A DNA stretch of 64,000 bases from Bacillota bacterium (GTDB taxonomy: Bacteria; Bacillota; Limnochordia; Darwinibacteriales; DTU012). Of the stretch, positions 8,322 through 17,090 are shown in pieces. Below the pieces are notes generated by a model that did no database searches, was not told where the DNA came from, and was given only the letters and a program-made list of their open reading frames with translations. The position numbers were made by a program, and so were the translations under genes. Location: assembly GCA_012840925.1 (NCBI GenBank), contig DUVS01000027.1:49866-113865 (forward strand), written 5' to 3'. How positions within the stretch are numbered: position 1 is the stretch's first letter; each line of letters starts with the position of its first letter.

Positions 8322-10010
8322 CTAGACTTGAAAGCAGGAACCTCCCAGAAATTCCTTCAAGATTGAATTGCAGGGAATATCCTCTTCCGAAGGCAAAGGC
8401 CTGAAATAGCTGAGGATCTTCAACAGCCGCTGAGCCACAACATAAGCTGGCTCATTCTTGGGTATTTCCTTTAGCAACGGTTCCGCATATTTTCTTAACA
8501 CAGCCAATTCGTAATCCATAGCCGAGTTAAACATCACATCCGCATCTTCCTGGAATGGGAAAATGTGTTTTTCTTCTCCGCGGCGAACCAAAGGCCAGCG
8601 GTAAATCGTATCCTGAGCTGTATGGGCACGGAATTGGTGATCACGAACGATGCGCCTGATCAGGCGGGCATCAGTCGTTCGAATCCTAGTATGATCATCG
8701 ATATTGATTTGAGTTATTGCACTTATATAGATCTTAAACTTGCGGCCTTTGGGAATTGCCGCCGTCAGCTTGTCATTCAATCCATGGATCCCTTCGATAA
8801 TAATCGGCTGTTCCGGGCCAATCTGCAAAATCCGGTTGTTCCACTCCCGCCGCCCCTTCTGGAAATTATAGGACGGAACATTGACAGGCTCGCCCTGGAT
8901 CAGTTTTGACAAGTGCTCGTTAAACAGTTTGATATCAATTGCCTCAAGTGCTTCGAAATCATAATTGCCATCTTCGTCAATGGGTGTTTTGTCCCGATCG
9001 ACAAAGTAATCGTCCAAGCCGATCACCACCGGCCGTAAGTGGTTGATCCGCAGCTGAATCAAAAGCCTTTGGGCAAATGTGGTCTTGCCCGATGATGATG
9101 GCCCTGCGATTAATACTATACGCAGGCGATCTCTATCCGCTGCTATGCAGTCGGCAATCTTGGCAATCTGTTTTTCATGGTACGCCTCACTGACTCGAAT
9201 CAAGTCACCATATCTATTCGTATCGATGACGTGATTTAGTTCTGCCACATTACTGATGCTGACAGTTTTGCCCCACTTTTCTGTTTCATAATAAACGTTG
9301 GCCAGTTTGCCATGCTCCACATACTCGGGAATTTCTGTCGGGTTGCTGACCTTTGGGAACTCCAAAATAAAACCGGGCAAATAGAACCTCAGTTTAAACA
9401 GGAGCAGATAGCTGGTGGAAGGCACAAAAACATCTGCCAGTGTATCATAGTAATCTCCACAGCTGTGAACAACAAACTTTTGATCAGGCATCTGTCGGTA
9501 CAGCTTCACCTTATCATGGAGATTCTGCCGGGCAAAGATAGCAATGGCCTCATCTCGGGGTAAAATATGTTTTACAAAAGGCTCATCAGCAAGGATGATG
9601 TCCATCATTCTCTGCTCAATCCGGGTCACATCGGCTTCCACTAACGGTTGTTCGGCTTCAATTTCCCCATACAACCCATTGCTCAAAGCATGCTCAATAT
9701 GGACACGGGAGTTCGGCAAGACCTCCTTTGCAGCCCTGATTAGGATGAAAATCAAACTGCTGCGATAGACTCGCATGCCATCATCTGTTGTCAGATCAAG
9801 TAATCTCACTGAGCAATTATGCTCCAAACGATAATTAAGGCTGCAGAGCACATTATCTACATGGGCAGCTACAACCTTGGTGGTTATCTTTTGCATCTTT
9901 ACCAATTCCAGCAGGGTTGTTCCCCGCGGTACAGTAACCGTGCCGCCGTGAAGCTGAACATTGATCGTCCGATCCACTTTTGTCACCCTCACATCATGAA
10001 ATATGTTCAA
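8322..10010 (-). CDS. Nucleoside (uridine-type) kinase with N-terminal TGS domain
   Basis: This protein of about 562 residues has the three-part layout of Bacillota nucleoside kinases. It has a TGS domain at the N-terminus (VPRGTTLLELVK), a threonyl-tRNA-synthetase-like second domain (about residues 60-240), then a phosphoribulokinase/uridine kinase domain. The kinase domain has the P-loop AGPSSSGKTTFAQRL near residue 290 and DDYFVDRDKTP. It probably phosphorylates a nucleoside with NTP; the TGS part suggests regulation. The start is uncertain. TTG 10010 opens the frame but its nearest GGAG lies 16 nt upstream. Two in-frame GTGs follow within 21 bases. It lies 19 bp upstream of the radical SAM gene and diverges from the PepT-like gene. 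Confidence 0.87.
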   Translation of the reverse strand: MNIFHDVRVTKVDRTINVQLHGGTVTVPRGTTLLELVKMQKITTKVVAAHVDNVLCSLNYRLEHNCSVRLLDLTTDDGMRVYRSSLIFILIRAAKEVLPNSRVHIEHALSNGLYGEIEAEQPLVEADVTRIEQRMMDIILADEPFVKHILPRDEAIAIFARQNLHDKVKLYRQMPDQKFVVHSCGDYYDTLADVFVPSTSYLLLFKLRFYLPGFILEFPKVSNPTEIPEYVEHGKLANVYYETEKWGKTVSISNVAELNHVIDTNRYGDLIRVSEAYHEKQIAKIADCIAADRDRLRIVLIAGPSSSGKTTFAQRLLIQLRINHLRPVVIGLDDYFVDRDKTPIDEDGNYDFEALEAIDIKLFNEHLSKLIQGEPVNVPSYNFQKGRREWNNRILQIGPEQPIIIEGIHGLNDKLTAAIPKGRKFKIYISAITQINIDDHTRIRTTDARLIRRIVRDHQFRAHTAQDTIYRWPLVRRGEEKHIFPFQEDADVMFNSAMDYELAVLRKYAEPLLKEIPKNEPAYVVAQRLLKILSYFRPLPSEEDIPCNSILKEFLGGSCFQV

Positions 10011-10123
10011 GTCTAGACTATTATTTCTCCGTTATGGCAATAATACCCTTTTCCTGCCGGGCTCTGCAGGACATTGCTTGTTAACAGAGAAAGCTATAGT
10101 AATTTTGGAAGGAGGTACTATCA

Positions 10124-11236
10124 ATGCAGATTAATCAGGAACGATTAGTGAACGAATTCCTATCATTGGTGCAAATCGACAGCTTTGCAGGTGAAGAACG
10201 GGAAATGGCCGACTATCTGCGTAGGCAATTGACGAAACTTGGTTTGGATGTAACTGAAGATAATGCCGGGAAGACCATCGATGGCAGCGCTGGAAATGTC
10301 ATTGCCAGGATGCAAGGTGAATCTGATAAACCAACCATTATGTTTTGCGCCCATATGGATCGGGTTGCACCTGGTAAGGGTATCAAACCAATCATTGAAA
10401 ACGGGACTATCAAAAGCGACGGTACCACCATTCTTGGAGCCGATGACGCGGCAGGGATTGCTGCCATTCTCGAAGCTGTACGAGCGGTAAAAGAAGCTAA
10501 GATCCCCCATGGCAACCTGGAACTAGTTTTTACCATTGCTGAAGAAGGAGGCCTTTTTGGTGCCAAAGCCCTGGACCGGAAGCAATTGGAGGCAGATTTT
10601 GCCTATTTTCTTGATAGCAATGACCAAGTTGGAGCAATAATCAACCGGGCTCCTTCCCATCAAAACCTGGTCTTTACATTCTATGGCAAGGCCGCCCATG
10701 CCGGTGTCAGTCCAGAACTTGGGATCAATGCAATCAAAATCGCTGCTGAGGCTATTGCATCCATGAACCTGGGCCGGCTCGATCACGAAACCACCGCAAA
10801 CGTGGGAGTAATTCAAGGAGGCGTGGCTACCAATATTGTACCGGAGGTTTGCACGGTCAAATGTGAAGTCCGCTCTTTGGATCCCGACAAGTTAAAGGCC
10901 CAAACAGAACATATGATCACCACTGCCCGGACCAGCGCCGGCAAGTACGGTACTAAACTTGATCTGCAGCTGACGGATTGCTATTCAGCTTTCACAATCC
11001 CAGAATCGCATCCCGTCATCGAACTGGCTGTCAAAGCCTGCAAAGCTCTGGGGATTACGCCGCAGATCAAGGGAACTGGAGGTGGCAGCGATGCCAGCAT
11101 TCTCAACAGTAAGAACCTTCCTTCCGTGGTGTTGGGATTGAACTACAAAGATGCCCACAGTACCCGTGAATCCGTGGCCATTGCCGATTTGGTCAAAGTG
11201 GCTGAATTAGTTACTGCAATCATCGAGCATGCTTAA
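10124..11236 (+). CDS. M20-family peptidase (PepT-like)
   Basis: This 370-residue zinc aminopeptidase belongs to the PepT-like group of peptidase family M20. Metal-site segments are FCAHMDRVAPG (near residue 75), GADDAAGIAAILE (near 107) and TIAEEGGLFGA (near 140). The dimerisation or lid domain has KAAHAGVSPELGINAIK and ANVGVIQGGVATNIVPE, and the final ligand lies in SDASILNSK. It likely trims peptides in the cytoplasm. The start is ATG 10124 with GGAAGGAGGTACTATCA, an excellent ribosome site. It is followed after 50 bp by ogt on the same strand, with a palindromic hairpin at the junction. Confidence 0.9.
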   Translation: MQINQERLVNEFLSLVQIDSFAGEEREMADYLRRQLTKLGLDVTEDNAGKTIDGSAGNVIARMQGESDKPTIMFCAHMDRVAPGKGIKPIIENGTIKSDGTTILGADDAAGIAAILEAVRAVKEAKIPHGNLELVFTIAEEGGLFGAKALDRKQLEADFAYFLDSNDQVGAIINRAPSHQNLVFTFYGKAAHAGVSPELGINAIKIAAEAIASMNLGRLDHETTANVGVIQGGVATNIVPEVCTVKCEVRSLDPDKLKAQTEHMITTARTSAGKYGTKLDLQLTDCYSAFTIPESHPVIELAVKACKALGITPQIKGTGGGSDASILNSKNLPSVVLGLNYKDAHSTRESVAIADLVKVAELVTAIIEHA

Positions 11237-11248
11237 AAAGCATGCTCG
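11224..11248 (+). terminator. Hairpin overlapping the PepT-like stop codon
   Basis: This is a perfect 11-bp stem (CGAGCATGCTT / AAGCATGCTCG) around an AAA loop that includes the TAA stop. No T tract follows, so it is more likely an mRNA 3'-end stabiliser or attenuator between the peptidase gene and ogt than a full terminator. Confidence 0.45.
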
Positions 11249-11286
11249 TATTCGAACTAAAAAGAATGGTATGAAGGAGAATGCTG

Positions 11287-11739
11287 ATGAATCTGTACCA
11301 ATACCCTTCACCACTGGGTATTATTTTACTGACTGTGGAGGAGGAACACTTTACCAATATCTGCCTGACAGATTCCACCACCCATGAGCACTGGCATCCA
11401 TATCCGCCATTGCCCCAACCGTATGCTGCAGATTTTGATCAGTACTTCAAGGGGCTCCCGGTCCAATTTGACTGGCCAGTGAGTCTGGATGGCACCCCCT
11501 TTCAAAAACAGGTATGGCAAAAGTTGATGGAAATTCCTTATGGGCACACCGTTACCTATAAACAAATCAGTGAACAGCTGAACACCAAAGGCTATCGGGC
11601 GGTGGGCAATGCCGTTGGTGCCAATCCTCTGATGATTGTCATTCCCTGTCACCGCGTCTTAGCTGTCAACGGCCTTGGTGGATACGCCTACGGGCTTAAA
11701 ATGAAGCGTTATCTACTAGAGCTGGAAAAAATTGTCTAG
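11287..11739 (+). CDS. ogt: Methylated-DNA--protein-cysteine methyltransferase
   Basis: This 150-residue suicide repair enzyme moves the alkyl group from O6-methylguanine to its own cysteine. The active-site motif IPCHRV lies near residue 120, preceded by the helix-turn-helix segment YKQISEQLNTKGYRAVGNAV and the hinge asparagine in GANPLMI. LGGYAYGLKMKRYLLELE ends the protein. An ATG at 11281 lies directly against the ribosome site, so ATG 11287 (GAAGGAGAATGCTG upstream) is preferred. It ends at a strong palindrome shared with the convergent lyase gene. It is a housekeeping repair function, not evidently linked to its neighbours. Confidence 0.92.
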   Translation: MNLYQYPSPLGIILLTVEEEHFTNICLTDSTTHEHWHPYPPLPQPYAADFDQYFKGLPVQFDWPVSLDGTPFQKQVWQKLMEIPYGHTVTYKQISEQLNTKGYRAVGNAVGANPLMIVIPCHRVLAVNGLGGYAYGLKMKRYLLELEKIV

Positions 11740-11741
11740 AC

Positions 11742-11776
11742 ATGACTAAACTGGCGGATTCCGCCAGTTTAGTCAT
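11742..11776. terminator. Bidirectional hairpin between ogt and the lyase gene
   Basis: This is a 17-bp inverted repeat (ATGACTAAACTGGCGGA and its complement) with almost no spacer, placed 2 bp after the ogt stop and 30 bp before the convergent lyase stop. There is no clear U-tract on either strand. Its position argues for a shared 3'-end structure serving both transcripts. Confidence 0.6.
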
Positions 11777-11805
11777 ATGATTTCAACATTACAATGCCGC
11801 ATATC

Positions 11806-14397
11806 TTACCTGAGCAATGGATGCCCTGCCACAATGGCGTTCAAGTATTCCTCCAGATTGGTATACCCGTCATCGTCCCGATCCAGACTGCCGTCTTTTG
11901 GATCAAACGGATCAAGGCCATGATAGATCTCCCACAAATCCGGCATACCATCCTGATCGGAATCCACCGGCGCCAACACCGAGTTCATAATCGGGAAACC
12001 ACCAACTTCACTTTGCCGCAGAATCACCTTGCCTGTACCATTGGTTACATCGTTGATCACCCGGGTATCGACAGCATCGCGCCGCGGCAGACTGGCTCCA
12101 GCATGGGCAAGTACCATCTCATATGCTTCCTCAGCAGAATGAATGGTCATTGGTGCTGATTGATAGGGTGTATCCACTCTTAAAGCTGAACCTGTGACTC
12201 CACGCCAGTTGTCAGCCGTGACTGTGGGGTTACCTTCCATGACGTTGCCCTCAATGTAGATCCGGACATCGGCACCTTCAGGCAAAACCAATGTTCCCCG
12301 GCTGCTGGATTGTGTTTCAGGGCCTGGCTTGAAGTAATTGCCGATGAAGTTGATCCTGCCCTGAGAACCGGTATAGACACTCCGCTCTCTCCAGTTGTAA
12401 ATCACATTGTTGTTAAACTCCACAATATCACCCAGATAAGCAAGCTTTGGATGACGGGTCTTATTAGAGTAAATCAGATTATGATGGTAAGTCGCCCGCG
12501 GGCCCCACAAGCCTACTGCAGAGTGATTGAGCCAGTTTAACCCTTCTCCAAACAAGCAGTACTGAACTGTGATATTGGTATTGTCATAAGAAGAAAACAC
12601 TTCATCCGTACCCCAACTGACTGAGCAGTGGTCTAGGATTACATTGCTGATGTTTCGATCAATGTTCAATGCATCTGAGCTGGTCAACCCGCGCCGATCG
12701 CCCAATCTGAAGCGTAGGTACCGTACGATGGAATTGCTGCCTCCAATCAAGGATGGATAATCGGCAACTGTAATACCGTCACCTGGCGCTGTCTGGCCGG
12801 CAATGGTGATATTGGCAGCAGTCCGGAGCTGTGACTCAAGCTCGATGGTCCCTGAGATGGCAAAAACAACGGTCCTGTTCGGTTTGCTCACTGCTTCCCG
12901 CAAAGAACCGGGCCCACGATCTTTTAGGTTGGTGACGATGTACACATCGCCGCCGCGGCCGCCGCTCGCCGAAGCACCTCTGCCTTCAGCCCCTGGAAAT
13001 GCCGGTACCGATTTGCCAGGCGGCGATTGAGCAGGAATATCTGCCACCAGAAGTTGTACCTGTTCATGGTTCGGTGCAATCCGGACCAACGCTGTCTTAA
13101 TCGCCAGCTCCAGCTCAGGATCGCCAGCGGTTGTCAATCTCTGCAGCAGCACTGAGGCAACCGGCTCGGCCTGCAGGCCAACAGCTGTCAGGAGCCTCAG
13201 TGCGTACAAAACGAGTTCCTGATCATCTGAATCAAGAAGGGCGGCAATATCACTGACGAACTGTGGATTGTTCTTGGCACATGCCGCGAAAGCGCTGGCC
13301 AACCGCCACCGCATCGAAGGTTCAAGGCTGTGAATATGATCAAAAACGTCTTTAAGGTAAAGGGAAACTTCTGCTCCGGCAGTTTCTAATACGCGAACAG
13401 CTGCCCAGTAAATCTCTTGATCCAGGCCCTGCTCCAGCAATATACCTGTATAGGCTGCCAAGGTCTCCTGATTATGGGGGATGATCTGTTCTAAAGCTTT
13501 GGCAGCAAGCACCCGGCTCTGCATTTCCGCCTCAGGATCAACCAAAACCGGTAGTAAACCGGGAACAAATTGTGCCACATCAATATTTTGATCCAACTCC
13601 AACCCCCGCACCAAATCGGCCAGCCGGCCAATGGTGCGCAGTGCCAGCATTTGGTTCTCCAACTTGGCATGGGACAGCTGCTGTTTTAAAAACTCAATAA
13701 CCGCTGCATTGACATCTGCAGGCTGTGGTTTCTCTTCAGCTTTTTCTTGCGCTTGCTGCTGCTCCAACAGCGCTTTGAGGATCATTTCCCGAGTTATGGG
13801 CTGCGGTGGAGCAGCCACGGTTTTCTCTTCGATGATAAAACGGGCAATCAGATCTGCAGCTTTATCCATAATGCCCTGATCAAGACTGGATGCAGCCAGC
13901 AGATCAAACATCTCTGCCAAGATCGGCACCACATCTTGCTTGTCGTTGTAAAGTTTACGCAAAATCTCGAGCTGGCCAAGTTGATAGTCAACCTGATCCA
14001 TAATCAGTTCTGCGAACAGCTGCCCCACCGCCAGTCCGGGAAGAGCCAGCACAGCATCAATGGCATCAGCCCGGATTGATGGTTCAAAGGTTAAAGCCTT
14101 TTTTAGGATCGGCAATGTTGAAGGATCATTGATTTCAGCCATGATTTTTACAACCTGCTGCCGCTGGGGTATGTAAGCATGAAACATCCACTGATTTTCA
14201 ATTGCATTCAGCAAAATGGGCACAGCATCTGGCCCTAATCCGGCAAAATAATCGATGGCCTGTTGATTGCCAGAACCTAAAAGATTAACCCACTGACTGA
14301 CGGTTAGGTTCTGCCCTTGAGCAACCAACCCGATGCCAAGGCTGCAAATGATCACAAAAACAAGCATCATTATGAACTCTTTAGAACGCTGTAACAC
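11806..14397 (-). CDS. Exported HEAT-repeat/pectate-lyase fusion protein
   Basis: This 863-residue secreted protein has a signal peptide (MMLVFVIICSLGIGLVAQGQ), then about 430 residues of helical HEAT-like repeats (for example SDIAALLDSDDQELVLYALR, LTTAGDPELELAIKTALVRI). A parallel beta-helix lyase domain of PL1 pectate-lyase type follows (VPAFPGAEGRGASASGGRGG, ISGTIELESQLR, LDHCSVSWGTDEVFSSY, ATYHHNLIYSNKTRHPKL). The tail has thrombospondin-type-3/EF-like calcium loops (DSDQDGMPDLWE, DRDDDGYTNLEEYL). It likely degrades pectin or a similar uronan outside the cytoplasm. GTG 14397 or the adjacent TTG 14400 follows AGGAAGGTGAGTCT; the ATG at 14433 lacks a ribosome site. The HEAT-lyase combination is unusual. 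Confidence 0.88.
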   Translation of the reverse strand: MLQRSKEFIMMLVFVIICSLGIGLVAQGQNLTVSQWVNLLGSGNQQAIDYFAGLGPDAVPILLNAIENQWMFHAYIPQRQQVVKIMAEINDPSTLPILKKALTFEPSIRADAIDAVLALPGLAVGQLFAELIMDQVDYQLGQLEILRKLYNDKQDVVPILAEMFDLLAASSLDQGIMDKAADLIARFIIEEKTVAAPPQPITREMILKALLEQQQAQEKAEEKPQPADVNAAVIEFLKQQLSHAKLENQMLALRTIGRLADLVRGLELDQNIDVAQFVPGLLPVLVDPEAEMQSRVLAAKALEQIIPHNQETLAAYTGILLEQGLDQEIYWAAVRVLETAGAEVSLYLKDVFDHIHSLEPSMRWRLASAFAACAKNNPQFVSDIAALLDSDDQELVLYALRLLTAVGLQAEPVASVLLQRLTTAGDPELELAIKTALVRIAPNHEQVQLLVADIPAQSPPGKSVPAFPGAEGRGASASGGRGGDVYIVTNLKDRGPGSLREAVSKPNRTVVFAISGTIELESQLRTAANITIAGQTAPGDGITVADYPSLIGGSNSIVRYLRFRLGDRRGLTSSDALNIDRNISNVILDHCSVSWGTDEVFSSYDNTNITVQYCLFGEGLNWLNHSAVGLWGPRATYHHNLIYSNKTRHPKLAYLGDIVEFNNNVIYNWRERSVYTGSQGRINFIGNYFKPGPETQSSSRGTLVLPEGADVRIYIEGNVMEGNPTVTADNWRGVTGSALRVDTPYQSAPMTIHSAEEAYEMVLAHAGASLPRRDAVDTRVINDVTNGTGKVILRQSEVGGFPIMNSVLAPVDSDQDGMPDLWEIYHGLDPFDPKDGSLDRDDDGYTNLEEYLNAIVAGHPLLR

Positions 14398-14531
14398 CAA
14401 AGACTCACCTTCCTGACGGACAAAACAGTCCATTGATTACCATTAATTATTCCAGCTTGAATATTATTCCCCTGCAGTAACCTAACAAAAAGTTAGCTTT
14501 TGATTGAAATACTTAACGTTTTGGAATCAAA

Positions 14532-14563
14532 AAATGTGCGGATAACAAGCTGTCCGCACATTT
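14532..14563 (-). terminator. Intrinsic terminator of glnS
   Basis: The stem AAATGTGCGGA/TCCGCACATTT (11 bp, 10-nt loop) read on the minus strand is followed by TTTTTTG. It lies 34 bp past the glnS stop. Confidence 0.88.
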
Positions 14564-14596
14564 CTCGGTTAATTGGAGGACTCCCTTCTCAGTTTG

Positions 14597-16267
14597 TTAC
14601 AGACGGAAGGAACTCTTTAACGGTACAATGCGGTTGAAAACCAGACTGGATTTTGAACCCAGCTTATTATCCAAGACATAGAAGCCGTTCCGTAAGAACT
14701 GGTAATGGGTAACTCCTTGCTCAATGAAATCCATAATGGAGGATTCAACTATACATCCGTTCAAATCCTGGCGCGAATTGGGATTAATCGCTTCTAGCAA
14801 TGAATCTTGATCAGGTGGAACCAAAAACAAAGGTTCGTAGTGCCGGGCAACGCATTTATAGCTGTGGGGAGCGCTGACCCAGTGAATTGTGCCCTTCACC
14901 TTCCGCCCCGCAAATCCGGAACCACTCTTGGTCTCAGGATCATAAGTGCAGTGCAGTTCCACGATGTTTCCCTGCTCATCTTTGATCACATCGTTGCACT
15001 TAAGGAAATAGCCGTGCTTCATCCTTACTTCACCGCCGATGGTCAGGCGGTTGTAATTCTTGGGCGGATCTTCCATAAAATCGTCCCGTTCAATGTAGAT
15101 TTCCCGTGTCAAGGGAATTTTACGCACTCCCAATGCATCAGTCTTGTAGTTGTTGTCTGCATCCAGGTACTCGACTCGGCCGGATTCGAAATTGGTGATT
15201 ACTACTTTAACAGGATCCAAAACTGCCATGAGGCAGACCGCTTTTTCCATCAGATCCTGGCGGATGAAATGCTCCAACATTTCGACCTCTACTGTCGTTT
15301 CGGTCTTGGGAACTCCAATCTCATTCAAAAAAGCAAAAATTGCCTCCCGGGTGTAGCCGCGGCGGCGCATGCCCTGGAGAGTCGGCAGGCGCGGATCATC
15401 CCATCCTTCTAAATACCCGCTGTCAACCAACTGCTTCAAGTAGCGCTTACTGGTTACCACTCCACTGATATTCAGCCGCCCAAACTCAATCTGCTGCGGC
15501 AAACGCCCAGGTAAGTCCAAATTCTCCAGCACCCACTCATAGAGAGCGCGATTATTGACAAATTCATTGGAACACAGAGAATGAGTAATCCCCTCTATGT
15601 AATCTTGAATCGGATGAGCATAGTCATACATAGGGTAAACACACCATTGATCACCGGTGCGGTAATGCTCGGTATAGATAATACGGTACAATACCGGATC
15701 TCTGAGCACAATGTTGGGGCTGGCCATATCAATCTTGGCCCGGAGGACCTTGTCACCCTCCTGGAATTTACCTTCCCGCATCTGCTCAAAAAGCTTGAGG
15801 TTTTCCTCGATGGAACGATTCCGGTAAGGGCTCTCCTTGCCAGACTCCGTCAACGTACCCCGGTATTCCCTGATCTGATCTTGACTCAAATCGCAGACAT
15901 AAGCTTTGCCCTTTTTGATTAAGTACACGGCGTATTCATACATCTGGTCAAAATAGTCAGAGCCATACAAAGGCTCGCCACCGTAATCGACTCCAAGCCA
16001 GTCGATATCCTCAATGATTGAATTCACATAATAGATGTCTTCTTTGACAGGGTTGGTATCATCAAACCGCAGATTAAACCTGCCTTTATACTTCTGCGCC
16101 ATGGAATAGCTGATATTGATGGCGTAAGCACTGCCAATGTGCAACAAGCCATTTGGCTCAGGCGGAAACCGGGTGACCACCTGCTCAAGGCCGTTGGCTA
16201 CATCATCGGCGATAATTCTATCAATGAAGTGCATCGGTTTTGAGTTCAAATCTCCATGTTCACACAT
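14597..16267 (-). CDS. glnS: Glutaminyl-tRNA synthetase
   Basis: GlnRS charges tRNA-Gln with glutamine (class I, Rossmann fold). This 556-residue protein has the GlnRS signature FPPEPNGLLHIGSAYAI near residue 35, RFDDTNPVKEDIYYV, YDYAHPIQDYIEGITHSLC, the region of the second class I signature (GVVTSKRYLKQLV, near residue 265), the segment DDPRLPTLQGMRRRGY, and the C-terminal beta-barrel anticodon-binding domain. Two class I signatures deviate from the commonest form: HIGS instead of HIGH, and VTSKR instead of V(M)SKR. The start is ATG 16267, with GAGAGGA 13 nt upstream. Its leader has no T-box. It is preceded by a good promoter and followed by an intrinsic terminator. Confidence 0.93.
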   Translation of the reverse strand: MCEHGDLNSKPMHFIDRIIADDVANGLEQVVTRFPPEPNGLLHIGSAYAINISYSMAQKYKGRFNLRFDDTNPVKEDIYYVNSIIEDIDWLGVDYGGEPLYGSDYFDQMYEYAVYLIKKGKAYVCDLSQDQIREYRGTLTESGKESPYRNRSIEENLKLFEQMREGKFQEGDKVLRAKIDMASPNIVLRDPVLYRIIYTEHYRTGDQWCVYPMYDYAHPIQDYIEGITHSLCSNEFVNNRALYEWVLENLDLPGRLPQQIEFGRLNISGVVTSKRYLKQLVDSGYLEGWDDPRLPTLQGMRRRGYTREAIFAFLNEIGVPKTETTVEVEMLEHFIRQDLMEKAVCLMAVLDPVKVVITNFESGRVEYLDADNNYKTDALGVRKIPLTREIYIERDDFMEDPPKNYNRLTIGGEVRMKHGYFLKCNDVIKDEQGNIVELHCTYDPETKSGSGFAGRKVKGTIHWVSAPHSYKCVARHYEPLFLVPPDQDSLLEAINPNSRQDLNGCIVESSIMDFIEQGVTHYQFLRNGFYVLDNKLGSKSSLVFNRIVPLKSSFRL

Positions 16268-16410
16268 ATGCTTTTTTCATCCTCTCAATGCCACATACTC
16301 TGGCTTGGTCAGTTTAGGCATTCTTCAAGCTGCTATTTATTTTACCATTACTGTGAGCAACAATGCAACTCGTTCATGCCCTTTTGCTACAGTTGAGCAA
16401 CTATATCAAT

Positions 16411-16439
16411 AAAATATCGTGAAAATGTAACAAAGTCAA
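16411..16439 (-). promoter_or_regulatory. Sigma-70 type promoter for glnS
   Basis: On the minus strand there is TTGACT, a 17-bp spacer and TATTTT, about 145 bp upstream of the glnS start. The leader between them carries no recognisable T-box sequence. Confidence 0.6.
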
Positions 16440-16522
16440 ACTTGTTTGCAGGAAACTGCGGCTTTTTTGGCGAACTTTCCGTACTGAAATGGTAAGTTAT
16501 TCCAATGAAGGAGGAGCTTGTC

Positions 16523-16999
16523 GTGTCAAAGCAAAAAAATGTCGTATTTAGCAAGGTACTGTTGGTAGCTGTAGTTTCGGTATTGCTGTCGGGATGTTTT
16601 GGGTTTTTAAAACCTAGTTTGACAATTACTGTCGACCCTGATCCGATTGTATTCACCTTTGACAATCTGACAGAAGAAAAGGATATCGAAATCCAGTTTA
16701 CCACAAAAGGCATTGGTCTAATGAAACTGGAGCAAATCCTAGTCGAATTGTTCAAACCAGAAGAGGACAATGATGACGAACCTGTTTTGACTGAAGAAGT
16801 TGCGATCGACATAACCATTCCGGTGATTCCAGGCTTTACTGAGAACCACAATGACACTCTGAATCTGCCTGAAGAGTTGCAGTACAGCACTGAAGAATTG
16901 TATGAGCAGAATCTAAAAGGCAAAACCTACACCCTAAGACTCACAATTTCCGGCAGTATGGACGACATCATTAAAGAAGTCGAGGTCAAGTTTGAATAA
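16523..16999 (+). CDS. Small lipoprotein of unknown function
   Basis: This 158-residue lipoprotein has the signal VVFSKVLLVAVVSVLLSGCF, with a lipobox (LLSGC) whose Cys is near residue 27. The mature part is acidic and beta-rich (SLTITVDPDPIVFTFDN, LRLTISGSMDDIIKEVEV), suggesting an immunoglobulin-like sandwich. No family is recognised. I chose GTG 16523 because AAGGAGGAG sits six bases upstream; ATG 16505 lies in front of that site. It stands alone between divergent glnS and the convergent Gfo/Idh/MocA gene, and is closed by its own terminator. The fold is inferred from composition only. Confidence 0.75.
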   Translation: MSKQKNVVFSKVLLVAVVSVLLSGCFGFLKPSLTITVDPDPIVFTFDNLTEEKDIEIQFTTKGIGLMKLEQILVELFKPEEDNDDEPVLTEEVAIDITIPVIPGFTENHNDTLNLPEELQYSTEELYEQNLKGKTYTLRLTISGSMDDIIKEVEVKFE

Positions 17000-17036
17000 T
17001 CCTCCATCTTCTTTTGAACAGATCTAGGATCAAGTG

Positions 17037-17062
17037 AAAGAGCTACCCTCGGGTAGCTCTTT
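17037..17062 (+). terminator. Terminator of the lipoprotein gene
   Basis: This is a perfect 12-bp stem AAAGAGCTACCC/GGGTAGCTCTTT with a 2-nt nominal loop, followed by GTTAAT. It may also serve the convergent oxidoreductase gene. Confidence 0.75.
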
Positions 17063-17090
17063 GTTAATACCTCAATCATGTGATCCCAGC

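Noticed and set aside
16268..16410. Possible T-box leader before glnS
   Set aside because: No conserved AGGGTGGNACCGCG-type sequence or antiterminator/terminator pair is present.
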